DNA from: an uncultured Acidobacteriota bacterium | GTDB taxonomy: Bacteria; Acidobacteriota; Terriglobia; Bryobacterales; Bryobacteraceae | Direction: 5' to 3' | NCBI GenBank assembly: GCA_902825945.1 | Contig: CADECY010000081.1 | Location: 1 to 43,475 of the forward strand | Length of the DNA: 43,475 nucleotides | Part shown: positions 33,058-41,817 of the stretch, piece by piece | Position numbering within the stretch: the first letter of the stretch is position 1 | Layout of the letters: each line of letters starts with the position of its first letter | Translations under genes and position numbers: made by a program | The notes under the pieces: generated by a model | What the model was told of the DNA's origin: nothing | What the model saw: only the letters and a program-made list of their open reading frames with translations | The model's database searches: none

Positions 33058-34785
33058 TCAGGGTTGGATGAACTGAAACGCGTAGAGCGCGGCTTCGTTC
33101 AAATGGAACGCGAGCATCACGGGCTTGTTCCACAGGGCCCGGACATCGGCCTTGCCTTTCCATGACACCGTGTGCCAGATCGTGTTCGGGTCAGGTTGGT
33201 GAATCGGATCGCACTCGGCCGCCGAGAATCCCTCGTAGGGCTCGAACATCGGATTCAACGCTTCCACGCGAATCCGGCCGAACGTGCAGTCCGCGTTGAT
33301 ACGAAGTTCGGTGCCCTCGAAAACGAACTGGCGCGTGAGCACGCGGCCTTGCACCCTCGTGGGCTGAAGCTTCGCCCAACCGTCCTCGCGCAGCACCAAG
33401 CCGGACGCCGCGCGCCGTAGACGCTTGCTCCCGAGTCCGGCATCGCCGGTACTAGCTTCCTTGACCAGCTTTTCGTACTCGGCGCGAGCAGCCGCCGGCA
33501 CGAGCACCCAGTCCTTGCGAGGCAGCGTCCACTGCTTGACCGGAATCGCCGTGTACGGAACCACTAGCTTGCCGCCATGATAGAGCGCGCCGGACGCCGT
33601 GGCGCAAGCGTATCCGAAATCCTGACTCCCGAACGGACCGTTGTCCATCCACGGCTCGGGCCCATGGGCACGGGTAAAGCGCCGGCCATCGCGGCTCACA
33701 TAGAGTGCGAGATTGACCTTGAACTGGTCGCGCCAAACCGTACCCTGATGCATGCCGCGCAGCGTCTCGGTGCGTGAGTTCCAGATTGGCTCGGTGTGAG
33801 CTTCGGCGATGATGCCGATGTAGAGCCCGCCCACCTTGCGCACGGAACCGTCGTGAAACTCGCGGTCCGGCCCGAGCGACGGATCCCAAGCGGGCGAGAG
33901 CACAACTTCCTTCGGAGACCAGTGGACAAAATCCTTGCTCGTCTGCCGGCCGACCTGGCGGATGTGCGGCCCATGATGCCAGTGCGGTGAGTGCTGGCTG
34001 TAGGCGACCCAACGCTGAATCGCTTCATCCCAGAAAATGCGTGACTCGTGCTGATGCCGCTCGTTCACGTCGCGGCTGATGACGTTCCATTTCCATCCGT
34101 CGGCTGACGCCGCGACACGCGAAAGCGAGCGAGCGCCTTTCTGGCGCGCTTCGAGCGCGGGTCCGTAGATCAACAGGAACTTGCGCGATGGGTCGCTCTG
34201 ATCGTGGTTGAGAACGAGACCCGTCCCTGACACGTCATCCGCATGGACGATGTTGGTGGCCTTGATGTCGCGATACGGAATGCCCTTGCCGCTGACAGTC
34301 TTGTGCCAGGTGATGGCGTCCGTCGATTCGGCGTGGCACAACACTTGGCCAGTGCTGTACGGATCGCCCGTGAGCGATTGCGTGTACCAAAGCCGGAACT
34401 TCTTCTCGCCCGGATCCCACATCGCGGCACTCACGCCGGGGCTGAAGGCGGTCTCTTCCCACGGGAGCCCGGTGTATTCGATCAGCGGTTTCGCGGTCTT
34501 CTCTGGCTTGACGATCACCCTCTCGACACCATCGAGATACTCGAGCATGAAGTTGTCGAGGAAGAGCTGCTTCCCGGTCCCGATGTGAGTGAACGGCAGC
34601 TTGTAGTCAGGCGAGAAGTACGGGTAGGAGAGCGGATCGAAGGGCCGCTTCCCCGCGAGCGTGTCCTCGATCTTGCGCTCGACATCGAGCGGTTCGATGG
34701 GGCTCTTTTTCTCTGGACCGGTCTGAGCCTGAGCCGGAGCGGCAGCGCTGAGCGCAATCGAACCGAGCCATTCGCGCCGATTCAC
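33058..34785 (-). CDS. Tat-exported five-bladed-propeller glycosidase-like protein
   Basis: A 575-residue exported protein with a twin-arginine start (NRREWLGSIALSAAAPAQAQ). The body shows FLDNFMLEYLDGVERV, AMWDPGEKKFRLWYT, STDAITWHK, ADGWKWNVISRD and SRDGRRFTRA. These repeats resemble the GH32/GH43/GH68-like five-bladed propeller of proteins annotated as glycosyl hydrolase family 32 N-terminal-like. The C-terminal 150 residues form a beta-sandwich (GTELRINADCTFGRIRVEAL). Specific catalytic residues cannot be assigned. It starts the run towards the aldolase, receptor and ligase. A -10 hexamer lies 49-54 nt upstream. Confidence 0.7.
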   Translation of the reverse strand: MNRREWLGSIALSAAAPAQAQTGPEKKSPIEPLDVERKIEDTLAGKRPFDPLSYPYFSPDYKLPFTHIGTGKQLFLDNFMLEYLDGVERVIVKPEKTAKPLIEYTGLPWEETAFSPGVSAAMWDPGEKKFRLWYTQSLTGDPYSTGQVLCHAESTDAITWHKTVSGKGIPYRDIKATNIVHADDVSGTGLVLNHDQSDPSRKFLLIYGPALEARQKGARSLSRVAASADGWKWNVISRDVNERHQHESRIFWDEAIQRWVAYSQHSPHWHHGPHIRQVGRQTSKDFVHWSPKEVVLSPAWDPSLGPDREFHDGSVRKVGGLYIGIIAEAHTEPIWNSRTETLRGMHQGTVWRDQFKVNLALYVSRDGRRFTRAHGPEPWMDNGPFGSQDFGYACATASGALYHGGKLVVPYTAIPVKQWTLPRKDWVLVPAAARAEYEKLVKEASTGDAGLGSKRLRRAASGLVLREDGWAKLQPTRVQGRVLTRQFVFEGTELRINADCTFGRIRVEALNPMFEPYEGFSAAECDPIHQPDPNTIWHTVSWKGKADVRALWNKPVMLAFHLNEAALYAFQFIQP

Positions 34786-34833
34786 CAGGGCACCTCCGAA
34801 CCGAGAAGGAAGTCGCTTTACCTACGGTTGGGA

Positions 34834-34839
34834 ATTATA
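34834..34839 (-). promoter_or_regulatory. Consensus -10 hexamer TATAAT
   Basis: On the minus strand an AT-rich patch (GATATATAATTCC) in otherwise GC-rich DNA gives a perfect TATAAT. It is 48 nt before the ATG at 34785 and should drive the propeller-aldolase-receptor-ligase run. No clear -35 box at 17 nt. Confidence 0.45.
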
Positions 34840-34849
34840 TATCACGCCA

Positions 34850-37609
34850 CTACATGGCGGCGGTCACGGCAAGTTCGAGGCCAGTGTCTTGTAGGATCCG
34901 GCTTCCGCCAGCGCCCTTCAGGATCTCGATTCGCGCGGGCATCTGTTCGGCGAGCGATGCCACGTGCGTGATGATGCCGACCATGCGATGTCCGCCATGC
35001 AGCACCTCGAGGGCGTCGGCCACTTTGCCGAGTGTTTCCGGATCGAGGGTCGAAAAGCCTTCATCGAGGAAGAGTGACTCGAGGTTGACCGCGCCGCGCG
35101 CTCCGCTCAACTGCGTGATGCTCTCGGCGAGAGCGAGTGCGAGCGACAACGATGCGAGGAAAGATTCGCCGCCGCTCAGGGTCCGTACGGAGCGGGTATC
35201 GTCGGCGTTAGCGTGATCCATCACGGCGAACTCGTCGTCCTCGTAGACGAACTCGTAGCGGCCGCCGGAAAGCTGCGATAGATGGCGCGAGCCTTCCTTG
35301 GTTAGGATCGAGTAGGCCGACTTCAACAGGTACTGCTGGAAGTTCGCAGCGTTGAGCCAGACGCCGAGATCGTGATAAATCGATGCATCCGCGCGCAGTG
35401 CTTCCACCTCTTCGCGGAGCTTGGCGTTCCGCTCGATCCGGGCCACCAAGCCCGCGATCGCGAGTTCCGTTCGCTGGATCTCGAGGTTCAACGAATCGAG
35501 CTCCCGGCGATTCGTTTGTTCGAGAGCCTCGATGCGTGAGGCGTCCGATTCCCCAACCGCTTCGCGTAACTCCCGCGCGAGGTTGGCGGTCTCTCCGGCC
35601 AGGCGTCTGATGTCGCCGTCCAAAGCGGAAAGCGATGCCTCGAGAGCGCCGAGCTCCTGCCGTTTGGACTCGGCGTCGCGCTCGGCCCGCTGTCGGCGAT
35701 CCTCGCCCTGTCGAAGCTGTGCTTCGATCGCGTTGCGTTGTTGGAGCGCACTCTCGAGAGACGCGAGCCCCACGGCGATCGCGGCCGCATCGGTGCGATC
35801 GCCTAACTCGCCGGCGAGCGATTCTCGCTGTTGATCGAGTGCCGCGACACGCTGCGCCGAACGGCGGATGTCGGCCTCGACCATCTCGCGTCCGTGCCGC
35901 GCGTGCTGAGCCTCCGCCTCGGCGCGGGCTTGCCGCGCGCGGGCTTCCTCGAGCTGCTTGCGAGAGTCGAGCGCGATGCGTTCGGCCTTCGTGCTCTGCT
36001 CGACTGCCGTGCGCAGGGCGGGCTTCGCCGCATCGAGTCCACCGGCCGGCAGGCGATTCTCAAGCGAGGTTATCTGCTCATTGCGTGAGGCAAGCGACTG
36101 CTTCAAACGAGCGATGCGATCGGGCAGTTGCGCCGACTCGATCTCGAGTCCGTTGAGCTTTTGAGCGGCCCGGTCTCGCGCGAGCTTCGCGCCCTTCAGC
36201 TTTGCTTGCGTGCTGGCTGGTGCCGCCGGCGGCTCCTGGACCGTCTGCTCGCAGACCGGGCATGCTTCGCCCTTCTTCAAACCGAGCCGTAGCGCCGCGC
36301 CGGAGTGAACCGCGTTCAGGTGGTCGAGCGCCGCATCGGCCTGCTCCAATTGAATCGCCGCCGCGCCGATGTCGGCGTCGAGCACGCTGGCTCGCGATTC
36401 GAGTTGGCGGATCTCTTCTGCTTCGCGCGCGACCGCCGGTATCCCGGATTCCACGCGTGCGATCTCGTCGAGCAAGAGGCGGATCTTGTCCGCCGAACCG
36501 AACTGTTCACGAAGGGCGGAGAGAGTCCCTTCGGCTTCGTTCGCAACCGATTCCGATTGTTCGAGGCGGCCAGTCACTTCAACGAGTACTCCTTCGGCCT
36601 CCTCCACCTTCTTCTCGGCCGCTGCGAGCTGATTTCCCGACTTCATCCAGCGCGATTGCTCGGCGGAGAGCTCGGCGCGGATCTGCTCGAGTTGTCGCGC
36701 CCTCGGCAGCAGAGCGCTCACGCGGAGATGTTCGGCGGAGTCGTACGCGATCGATCCGAGCTGAGCGGTCAATTCAGCGACACGTTTCTTTTCGGTTTCG
36801 AGCGCCGAGAGCGTGCCCTCGATCGTCTCGCGCAGGCGCGCGGCATTGGTGGAAACCGTCTCGCGGCGCGACTCATTGTCGCGCAGGGCGCGCGTCAGCT
36901 CGCATAGCGCGAGGGCTTTCGGTAGTGCCTTGCGAAGCACCGCTCCGTGTGCATCCGCCACGCGATGACGTTCGCGGAGTCCGGCGAGCGAAACTTCCGC
37001 CTCCGCCTTCGCTTCTTCGGTCGCGTCCGCATCGATGCCGCGCTCGCGCTCTTCCACGCGAATCTGCGCGTCCTTCGATTTCGAGTTCGCCGATGACGCC
37101 ATCTGCCCATAGATCTTGACGTCGAGCAGTTCGGCGAGCACCGCGCGGCGCTCTTTCGGATCGCCACGGAGAAAGACATCGAACTGTCCCTGCGGCAGGA
37201 TCACGGTCTTGGTAAAGCCGCCGAAATCGAGCCCGATCAGCTTCTCGATCTCCGCGTTCGCGTCGGTGATGCGCCCGGCGCCCGGCTTCCACACGCCACT
37301 TTCGAGCGTCTCCAGGCGGACCGTCGCGGTCGCGCCACGGATGGCCCTCGCCACCCGATACGAGCGCGCACCCACTTGGAACTCGAAGACCACCGACATC
37401 GCGGTGGCGCCTTGACTCACGAGTTCCTTGCCGGCCTTGTTCAGCCGCGCAGTCTTGCCATAGAGCGCATAGGTAATCGCGTCGAGCAGCGATGTCTTGC
37501 CGGCGCCGGTGGGCCCCGTGATCGCGAACAGATCGAGCCGGGTGAAATCGACCGTGCTCTTGTCGCGAAAGGCCGTGAATCCTGCGATCTCGAGCTTAAC
37601 CGGCCTCAC
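34850..37609 (-). CDS. sbcC: SbcC (Rad50-like) ATPase subunit of the SbcCD nuclease
   Basis: A 919-residue SMC-like ATPase. The Walker A is GPTGAGKT (residues 32-39), the Q-loop lies in ILPQGQFDVFLRGDP, a long coiled coil fills about 190-780, and the zinc hook CPVC is at 450-453. The signature LSGGESFLASLSLALALAE is near 810, and Walker B is ESLFLDEGFSTLD. With SbcD it opens hairpins and processes double-strand ends and protein-blocked ends. The start is the GTG at 37609, placed inside the end of sbcD (14-nt overlap) with GGAGG 6 nt upstream. It ends the four-gene NurA-HerA-SbcD-SbcC operon. Confidence 0.93.
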   Translation of the reverse strand: MRPVKLEIAGFTAFRDKSTVDFTRLDLFAITGPTGAGKTSLLDAITYALYGKTARLNKAGKELVSQGATAMSVVFEFQVGARSYRVARAIRGATATVRLETLESGVWKPGAGRITDANAEIEKLIGLDFGGFTKTVILPQGQFDVFLRGDPKERRAVLAELLDVKIYGQMASSANSKSKDAQIRVEERERGIDADATEEAKAEAEVSLAGLRERHRVADAHGAVLRKALPKALALCELTRALRDNESRRETVSTNAARLRETIEGTLSALETEKKRVAELTAQLGSIAYDSAEHLRVSALLPRARQLEQIRAELSAEQSRWMKSGNQLAAAEKKVEEAEGVLVEVTGRLEQSESVANEAEGTLSALREQFGSADKIRLLLDEIARVESGIPAVAREAEEIRQLESRASVLDADIGAAAIQLEQADAALDHLNAVHSGAALRLGLKKGEACPVCEQTVQEPPAAPASTQAKLKGAKLARDRAAQKLNGLEIESAQLPDRIARLKQSLASRNEQITSLENRLPAGGLDAAKPALRTAVEQSTKAERIALDSRKQLEEARARQARAEAEAQHARHGREMVEADIRRSAQRVAALDQQRESLAGELGDRTDAAAIAVGLASLESALQQRNAIEAQLRQGEDRRQRAERDAESKRQELGALEASLSALDGDIRRLAGETANLARELREAVGESDASRIEALEQTNRRELDSLNLEIQRTELAIAGLVARIERNAKLREEVEALRADASIYHDLGVWLNAANFQQYLLKSAYSILTKEGSRHLSQLSGGRYEFVYEDDEFAVMDHANADDTRSVRTLSGGESFLASLSLALALAESITQLSGARGAVNLESLFLDEGFSTLDPETLGKVADALEVLHGGHRMVGIITHVASLAEQMPARIEILKGAGGSRILQDTGLELAVTAAM

Positions 37610-38750
37610 TGCGCGCCTCCACGTAGAGTTCCTGAAATCTCTCGAGCATCTCGGGTGGCGGAATCGTGGCGCGCTCTTCGCGCACGTAACGTTCGAAGAG
37701 TTCGACCGGCGTCGCCATGCCGAGGTCCGGCGGAGGCTCAACCTCCTCCTGCCGCGCGATCTCCTGACGCACTTCCAAAGCATTCGGCAGCAGCTCACAG
37801 ACCTTCTGCGACAGTCCGGAGACGCGGAAATCGGTCTTCACGATCACGCGCAGGAAATCGTCGCTCACTTCGTCCGCGATGGCCGGAATACGATCGAGTG
37901 TCGCGGTGACTTCGCGGAGCCGGCGGCCCGCGGTGAGCGGGATGCTCTCTATGTTCGCTGGCAGTCCCGCCTTCAAATCGACGATCACGACGGACTTCTG
38001 CTGGCCTCGCTCGCCGAAGTCGAGTTGCAACGGCGAGCCCGAGTAGAACAGGCGCGTGCCGCTGCCGAGTTCCTGCGGCTTGTGCAGATGTCCGAGCGCG
38101 ATGTACTGCGCGCTCACCGGCAGTTGCGCTGGCTTGACCGCGAACGGCGCGGCCACATGGATCGCGCGTTCACTGCCGCTCGTCTCGGCGCCGAATGCGA
38201 ACAGATGCGCGGTCAGGATGTTGATCGTGTCGTCGCGAAAGTCCCCCGCGAGCAGCCGGCACATCGCGGCGACATTCGCCGAGTAGGCTTCGAACCACGT
38301 ATCCTCGGGGTTCATCATCCGCTGGATGTCGACGATCTTGTGCTCGGGCACCCACGGCAACACCGCGATCTTCGCGCATTCACCGCGCCTCTCGAACGTG
38401 ATCACGCCGCCCGCCTCCGCGCGCGCCGGCTCCGGCCGCAGATAGATTCCGAGCGGTTCGCCGAGCTTCCGCAACGCAGCCAAGCGGCGTGGATGATCGT
38501 GGTTGCCGCCCACGACGATTACCGCGATGCGCGCGGCGGCGAACTCGGCCAGCGCATCGCAGACGAGACGCTCCGCTTCGGCCGTCGGCGCAAGATTCTC
38601 GAAGACGTCGCCCGCGAGGAGCACGCAATCGACATGCGAACGGCGCGCGATATCGAGGATCTCAGCCGTCACCTGTTCCTGTTCGTCGAGCCGCGACCTT
38701 CCGAATAGGCCTTTGCCGATGTGCCAATCGGCCGTGTGCAGGAATCGCAT
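37596..38750 (-). CDS. sbcD: SbcD (Mre11-like) nuclease subunit
   Basis: A 384-residue calcineurin-like phosphoesterase/nuclease. Metal-binding motifs are HTADWHIG (D8, H10), LLAGDVFEN, VGGNHDHPRR and ALGHLHKPQ. The C-terminal part holds the capping domain and the SbcC-binding tail (ERYVREER, FQELYVEARSEAG). ATG 38750 is 5 nt after the herA stop; upstream codons belong to the herA 3' end read in another frame. It forms the catalytic half of the SbcCD complex and is translationally coupled to sbcC. Confidence 0.93.
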   Translation of the reverse strand: MRFLHTADWHIGKGLFGRSRLDEQEQVTAEILDIARRSHVDCVLLAGDVFENLAPTAEAERLVCDALAEFAAARIAVIVVGGNHDHPRRLAALRKLGEPLGIYLRPEPARAEAGGVITFERRGECAKIAVLPWVPEHKIVDIQRMMNPEDTWFEAYSANVAAMCRLLAGDFRDDTINILTAHLFAFGAETSGSERAIHVAAPFAVKPAQLPVSAQYIALGHLHKPQELGSGTRLFYSGSPLQLDFGERGQQKSVVIVDLKAGLPANIESIPLTAGRRLREVTATLDRIPAIADEVSDDFLRVIVKTDFRVSGLSQKVCELLPNALEVRQEIARQEEVEPPPDLGMATPVELFERYVREERATIPPPEMLERFQELYVEARSEAG

Positions 38751-38755
38751 CGCCG

Positions 38756-40366
38756 CTAGAAGCTCGCGAACGGATCCGAGGTTTCCACCTGGACCGCCTC
38801 CGAAGGACGCGTGGCCCACGCGGGAAACGGAAACCGCACCAGCAGCGGTATCGGAATTTCGGGCTGCGACACGATCATTGTGCCGGGCTTCAGGATGCTC
38901 GAACGCAGACGCGTGGCCGCGGGCAGGAAGCCGTACTCACCGTGCTGAGCTTCCGCGGTGTCGAGACGGCCGACCACACGGAACGACGAGTTCGAAACGA
39001 CGCGCCGCTCGATTTGGCTTGCCGTCTGCTGCGCACCGATCAGGATCACGCCGAGGCTGCGTCCGCGCTCGGCGATGTCGAGGATGACGTCCTTGATCGG
39101 GCTCCAGCCCTCGCGCGGCGCGTACTTGTTCAACTCATCGAGCACCACGAAGACCAACGGTTTCGGCGTGCCCGCCCGTTCCTTGTCCTCGAACATGCGC
39201 TTCAACATGACTCCGATCACGAAGCGTTTGGCGCGATCGTGCAGATTGTGGATATCGACCACCGTGACCTGCTTGCGCTTCCAATCGATTCGGTGACGCT
39301 CGGAATCCGCCACCTTGCCACGAATCAGATGGCCCACGCGCGCTGCGGACGCCTGCAGGCGGCGCAGGAAGCTCATGCGCGTGCCCGCCGCGGCGAAGCC
39401 AGCCCACTGGTCGAGATTTGCTTCGATCAGCGCGGCGAGATCGTCGAACGATTCCAGCGCCGCGACATTGGCATACGCCAAGTGGTTCTCGACGCGGTCG
39501 ATCACGGCGCCGAGGTGGCTGGTTTCGTCGTCCGCATCCGCGAACAGGAAGCGCAGATATCGTTCACGGCAGAATTCCTCGATCGTCCAGCAGTAGGCGA
39601 GTACGCCTTCCGAGCGCGTGCCGGTGTCGGGAATCATCTTCTCCTGTCCGCGGCGCACTGGCGCGTAGAGCCCGACGCTTTCGAATGCTTGCACCGGAAG
39701 GCCGAGCTTCTCGTACAGCTTGCGCGATTCGGGCTTCATGTCGCGATTCTCCTTGTCGAGGAAGAGGAGATCCTCGCCCTTGACGTTGAAGATCAGCGCA
39801 TGTGTGTTCGCGCGGTCGCCCTCGAGCAAGCCTTTCGAATGAAAGATCCCGTAGAGCAGGAACGACGCGTAGGTGGTCTTGGTCGCGACACCGGAAACGC
39901 CGGAGATGTTGATGTGCGCGCCGCGGCTTCCGTCGAGGAACTCGAAGTTACCCCACACCACTTCGCCGCCGCGCGAGACACCGAGCGCGAATCGCTTCTT
40001 CATCGAATCGAAGAAGAGAGCCTGATCGCGTTCCGCGCCCTCGGCCTTGTAGACCGCGTCCCCCGGAAACGGCGGGACGAAGACTTCGGGCTCCACGCGC
40101 GTGACGAGCACATGCGCCTTGATCACCGGATTCAAGGGCAGCACGCCTTGTTGCGAGAGGAAGACGTCGCTTTCGAGTTTCGCGCCTTCGTGCCGCGCGA
40201 CGAGCGAATCGACGACGCCGTAAATAGCGACTTGCCCGCCATCGGGCAGCGGCCGCTTGACGGCGACCACGTCATCCAGTTGCACGAGTTTGTCCGGCGG
40301 CGCGGCCACCCAGAACTCGAGCGGCTGCGCGTCTTCCGTCCCCAGCACTCGTCCGATTTCGTTCAA
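38756..40366 (-). CDS. herA: HerA-type hexameric DNA translocase ATPase
   Basis: A 536-residue ATPase with an N-terminal HAS-barrel-like beta domain (residues 1-100), a central FtsK/HerA ATPase core and the Walker B VFVVLDELNKYAP. The sensor/arginine-finger region is GAQQTASQIERRVVSNSSFRVVGR. The P-loop is GVSGVATKTT (residues 156-165), where the usual GK[ST] glycine is replaced by Thr. The start is TTG at 40366: GGAG lies 7 nt upstream, it overlaps the nurA stop, and no ATG lies near. HerA motors pump DNA ends into the NurA nuclease. Tight coupling to nurA and sbcD supports a DNA-end resection role; an anti-phage role is possible because HerA-nuclease pairs occur in defence islands. Confidence 0.85.
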   Translation of the reverse strand: MNEIGRVLGTEDAQPLEFWVAAPPDKLVQLDDVVAVKRPLPDGGQVAIYGVVDSLVARHEGAKLESDVFLSQQGVLPLNPVIKAHVLVTRVEPEVFVPPFPGDAVYKAEGAERDQALFFDSMKKRFALGVSRGGEVVWGNFEFLDGSRGAHINISGVSGVATKTTYASFLLYGIFHSKGLLEGDRANTHALIFNVKGEDLLFLDKENRDMKPESRKLYEKLGLPVQAFESVGLYAPVRRGQEKMIPDTGTRSEGVLAYCWTIEEFCRERYLRFLFADADDETSHLGAVIDRVENHLAYANVAALESFDDLAALIEANLDQWAGFAAAGTRMSFLRRLQASAARVGHLIRGKVADSERHRIDWKRKQVTVVDIHNLHDRAKRFVIGVMLKRMFEDKERAGTPKPLVFVVLDELNKYAPREGWSPIKDVILDIAERGRSLGVILIGAQQTASQIERRVVSNSSFRVVGRLDTAEAQHGEYGFLPAATRLRSSILKPGTMIVSQPEIPIPLLVRFPFPAWATRPSEAVQVETSDPFASF

Positions 40367-41340
40367 ATCGTCACTCCTTCGAAGATTCTCTTTTCGATGC
40401 CGCGGCGAATGGTCACCGCGTCTCCCATTCTGCGGCGCAGTTCCTGCTCGAGCGCGCCGACCGGCACCAGATTCTGCGGCGCGCGCGGATCGCGGACGGC
40501 GTTCGACGCAAACCCGGGCAAGCGCTTGGACGCGAAGTCGGCGAGTTCCACCGCCCGATCGGCGCCCAGCGCAGCGCGCACTTCGAGCCGGATGATTCCC
40601 GCCAAGGGATGCTCCATCGCGCGCTTCGCCGCCAAGCGAAGATACCACGAATAGCGGTCGTATTTGCCGTCACGAATCGCGAACAACGGCGTGCGCTGTC
40701 CGGCTTCGAGCGTGCCGACGAGTTGGAAATGACGGGCGTCGAGGTACGGAGTGAGGATCTTCTTCACGACCCCGACTAGCGGTCCCACGGCCGCTGGAAA
40801 GAAATTCAGCGGACCGTCAGCGAAGACGCAGGTCCCTTCCGCGATACGCCGCTCGGCGAGGTCGACTTCGAGCGATCGCATGCGATTCTGCAGAACATTC
40901 ACCAGACTATCGGGCTCGTCATCGGGCGCTGCCCAGCCTTCGAACGCCATCCTCATCGCGCCGGCCTGGATCATCTCGGTCCGCTGCTTGCCCGATCCGA
41001 GGACGAGCAGACGATGGATGCCGATCTCGTCGAACGCCGCCGCGCCGCTCTCGACCGAGACGGCGCCAACACCAAGTGTGGCGAAGATGCCGTGGATCAG
41101 CTTGCCATCGTCACCTTGCGCGAGCACACGCGCTTCGATGCGACGCGCGCCATCGACGAAGAAGAGACGGCGATCGGCGGCAGCGGCAGGGCAGGGAATC
41201 GGCCGCCAGTCCGTTGTTTCCGCGCGGGGATCTACCTCGCCGGAGGAGGCAACGTTCGGTCCCTCCGTCTGCACGGGCGATTCGTAATCGGGGGACCAGG
41301 GATCGAGGAGTAGCTTGGGCACTCGGAGGGATCGATCCAT
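40363..41340 (-). CDS. nurA: NurA-family nuclease
   Basis: A 325-residue protein with the NurA nuclease layout. FFVDGARRIEARVL carries the first metal-binding Asp (D63), CVFADGPLNFF the second (D175), and the C-terminal RDGKYDRYSWYLRLA and GIIRLEVRA follow the family order. NurA degrades DNA 5'-3' and needs the HerA motor. The ATG at 41340 is chosen as the first start that gives the NurA N-terminus; the frame upstream (to 41595) has no family character. There is no clear Shine-Dalgarno. The stop overlaps the herA TTG, so the two are coupled. It is the first gene of the operon. Confidence 0.82.
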   Translation of the reverse strand: MDRSLRVPKLLLDPWSPDYESPVQTEGPNVASSGEVDPRAETTDWRPIPCPAAAADRRLFFVDGARRIEARVLAQGDDGKLIHGIFATLGVGAVSVESGAAAFDEIGIHRLLVLGSGKQRTEMIQAGAMRMAFEGWAAPDDEPDSLVNVLQNRMRSLEVDLAERRIAEGTCVFADGPLNFFPAAVGPLVGVVKKILTPYLDARHFQLVGTLEAGQRTPLFAIRDGKYDRYSWYLRLAAKRAMEHPLAGIIRLEVRAALGADRAVELADFASKRLPGFASNAVRDPRAPQNLVPVGALEQELRRRMGDAVTIRRGIEKRIFEGVTI

Positions 41341-41817
41341 GGTAACGCGGATTACCGCCAGAGCTGCTGGAATGGCTCGGGTAGACTTCAGCCCGGTGCG
41401 CTTCTCGGCTTCGGCTACCGCCAGATTAGTGGATTCGGATGACCGTTCCCCGGTCTCCGCTTTGGCATCAACACGGCAATCAGCCGGGATCGTTGACCAG
41501 AAATTACCCTGCAGCGCTCCGCTGGGACCGCTACGCCGCCGTCGCGATCGGTTCATCGCGACGCCTTTTGGTGCACGGCATTCGACAACAGGCACGAATC
41601 GCGCAACGCCCGTTTGTCCTGGCCAATCGCGGGCACGAGATGTCCTCTGCTGAGGCCTGACTTCCGGCTATTGGCATCGGGAGTTCACGCGCCGCGCCGG
41701 GACGGCGTGACAGCCAGTCGCGACGGGACATGTTCGTGGACCGCCCAGAGAGGAGCCTTCAGTTCAGATGAACAGCGAGCCTGCTCGCGCTCCGAACCAG
41801 GCGGGTAGAGTAGAAAG
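41341..41817. other. Gene-free 477-nt divergent region
   Basis: Between the divergent nurA and PPC-domain genes I see no supported gene. The short open frames have no start signals or family features. It should contain the promoter of the nurA operon, but no -35/-10 pair stands out on the minus strand. Confidence 0.5.
41806..41811 (+). promoter_or_regulatory. Possible -10 hexamer TAGAGT, 6 nt before ATG
   Basis: TAGAGT is followed by AGAAAG and then the ATG at 41818. The spacing is the same 6 nt as at 3842, 5100, 11228 and 21482. AGAAAG could be a weak Shine-Dalgarno but is too close to the start. Confidence 0.35.

Noticed and set aside
38489..40654. 721-codon plus-strand frame opposite herA
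   Set aside because: Antisense to a well supported ATPase gene; composition biased and no motifs.
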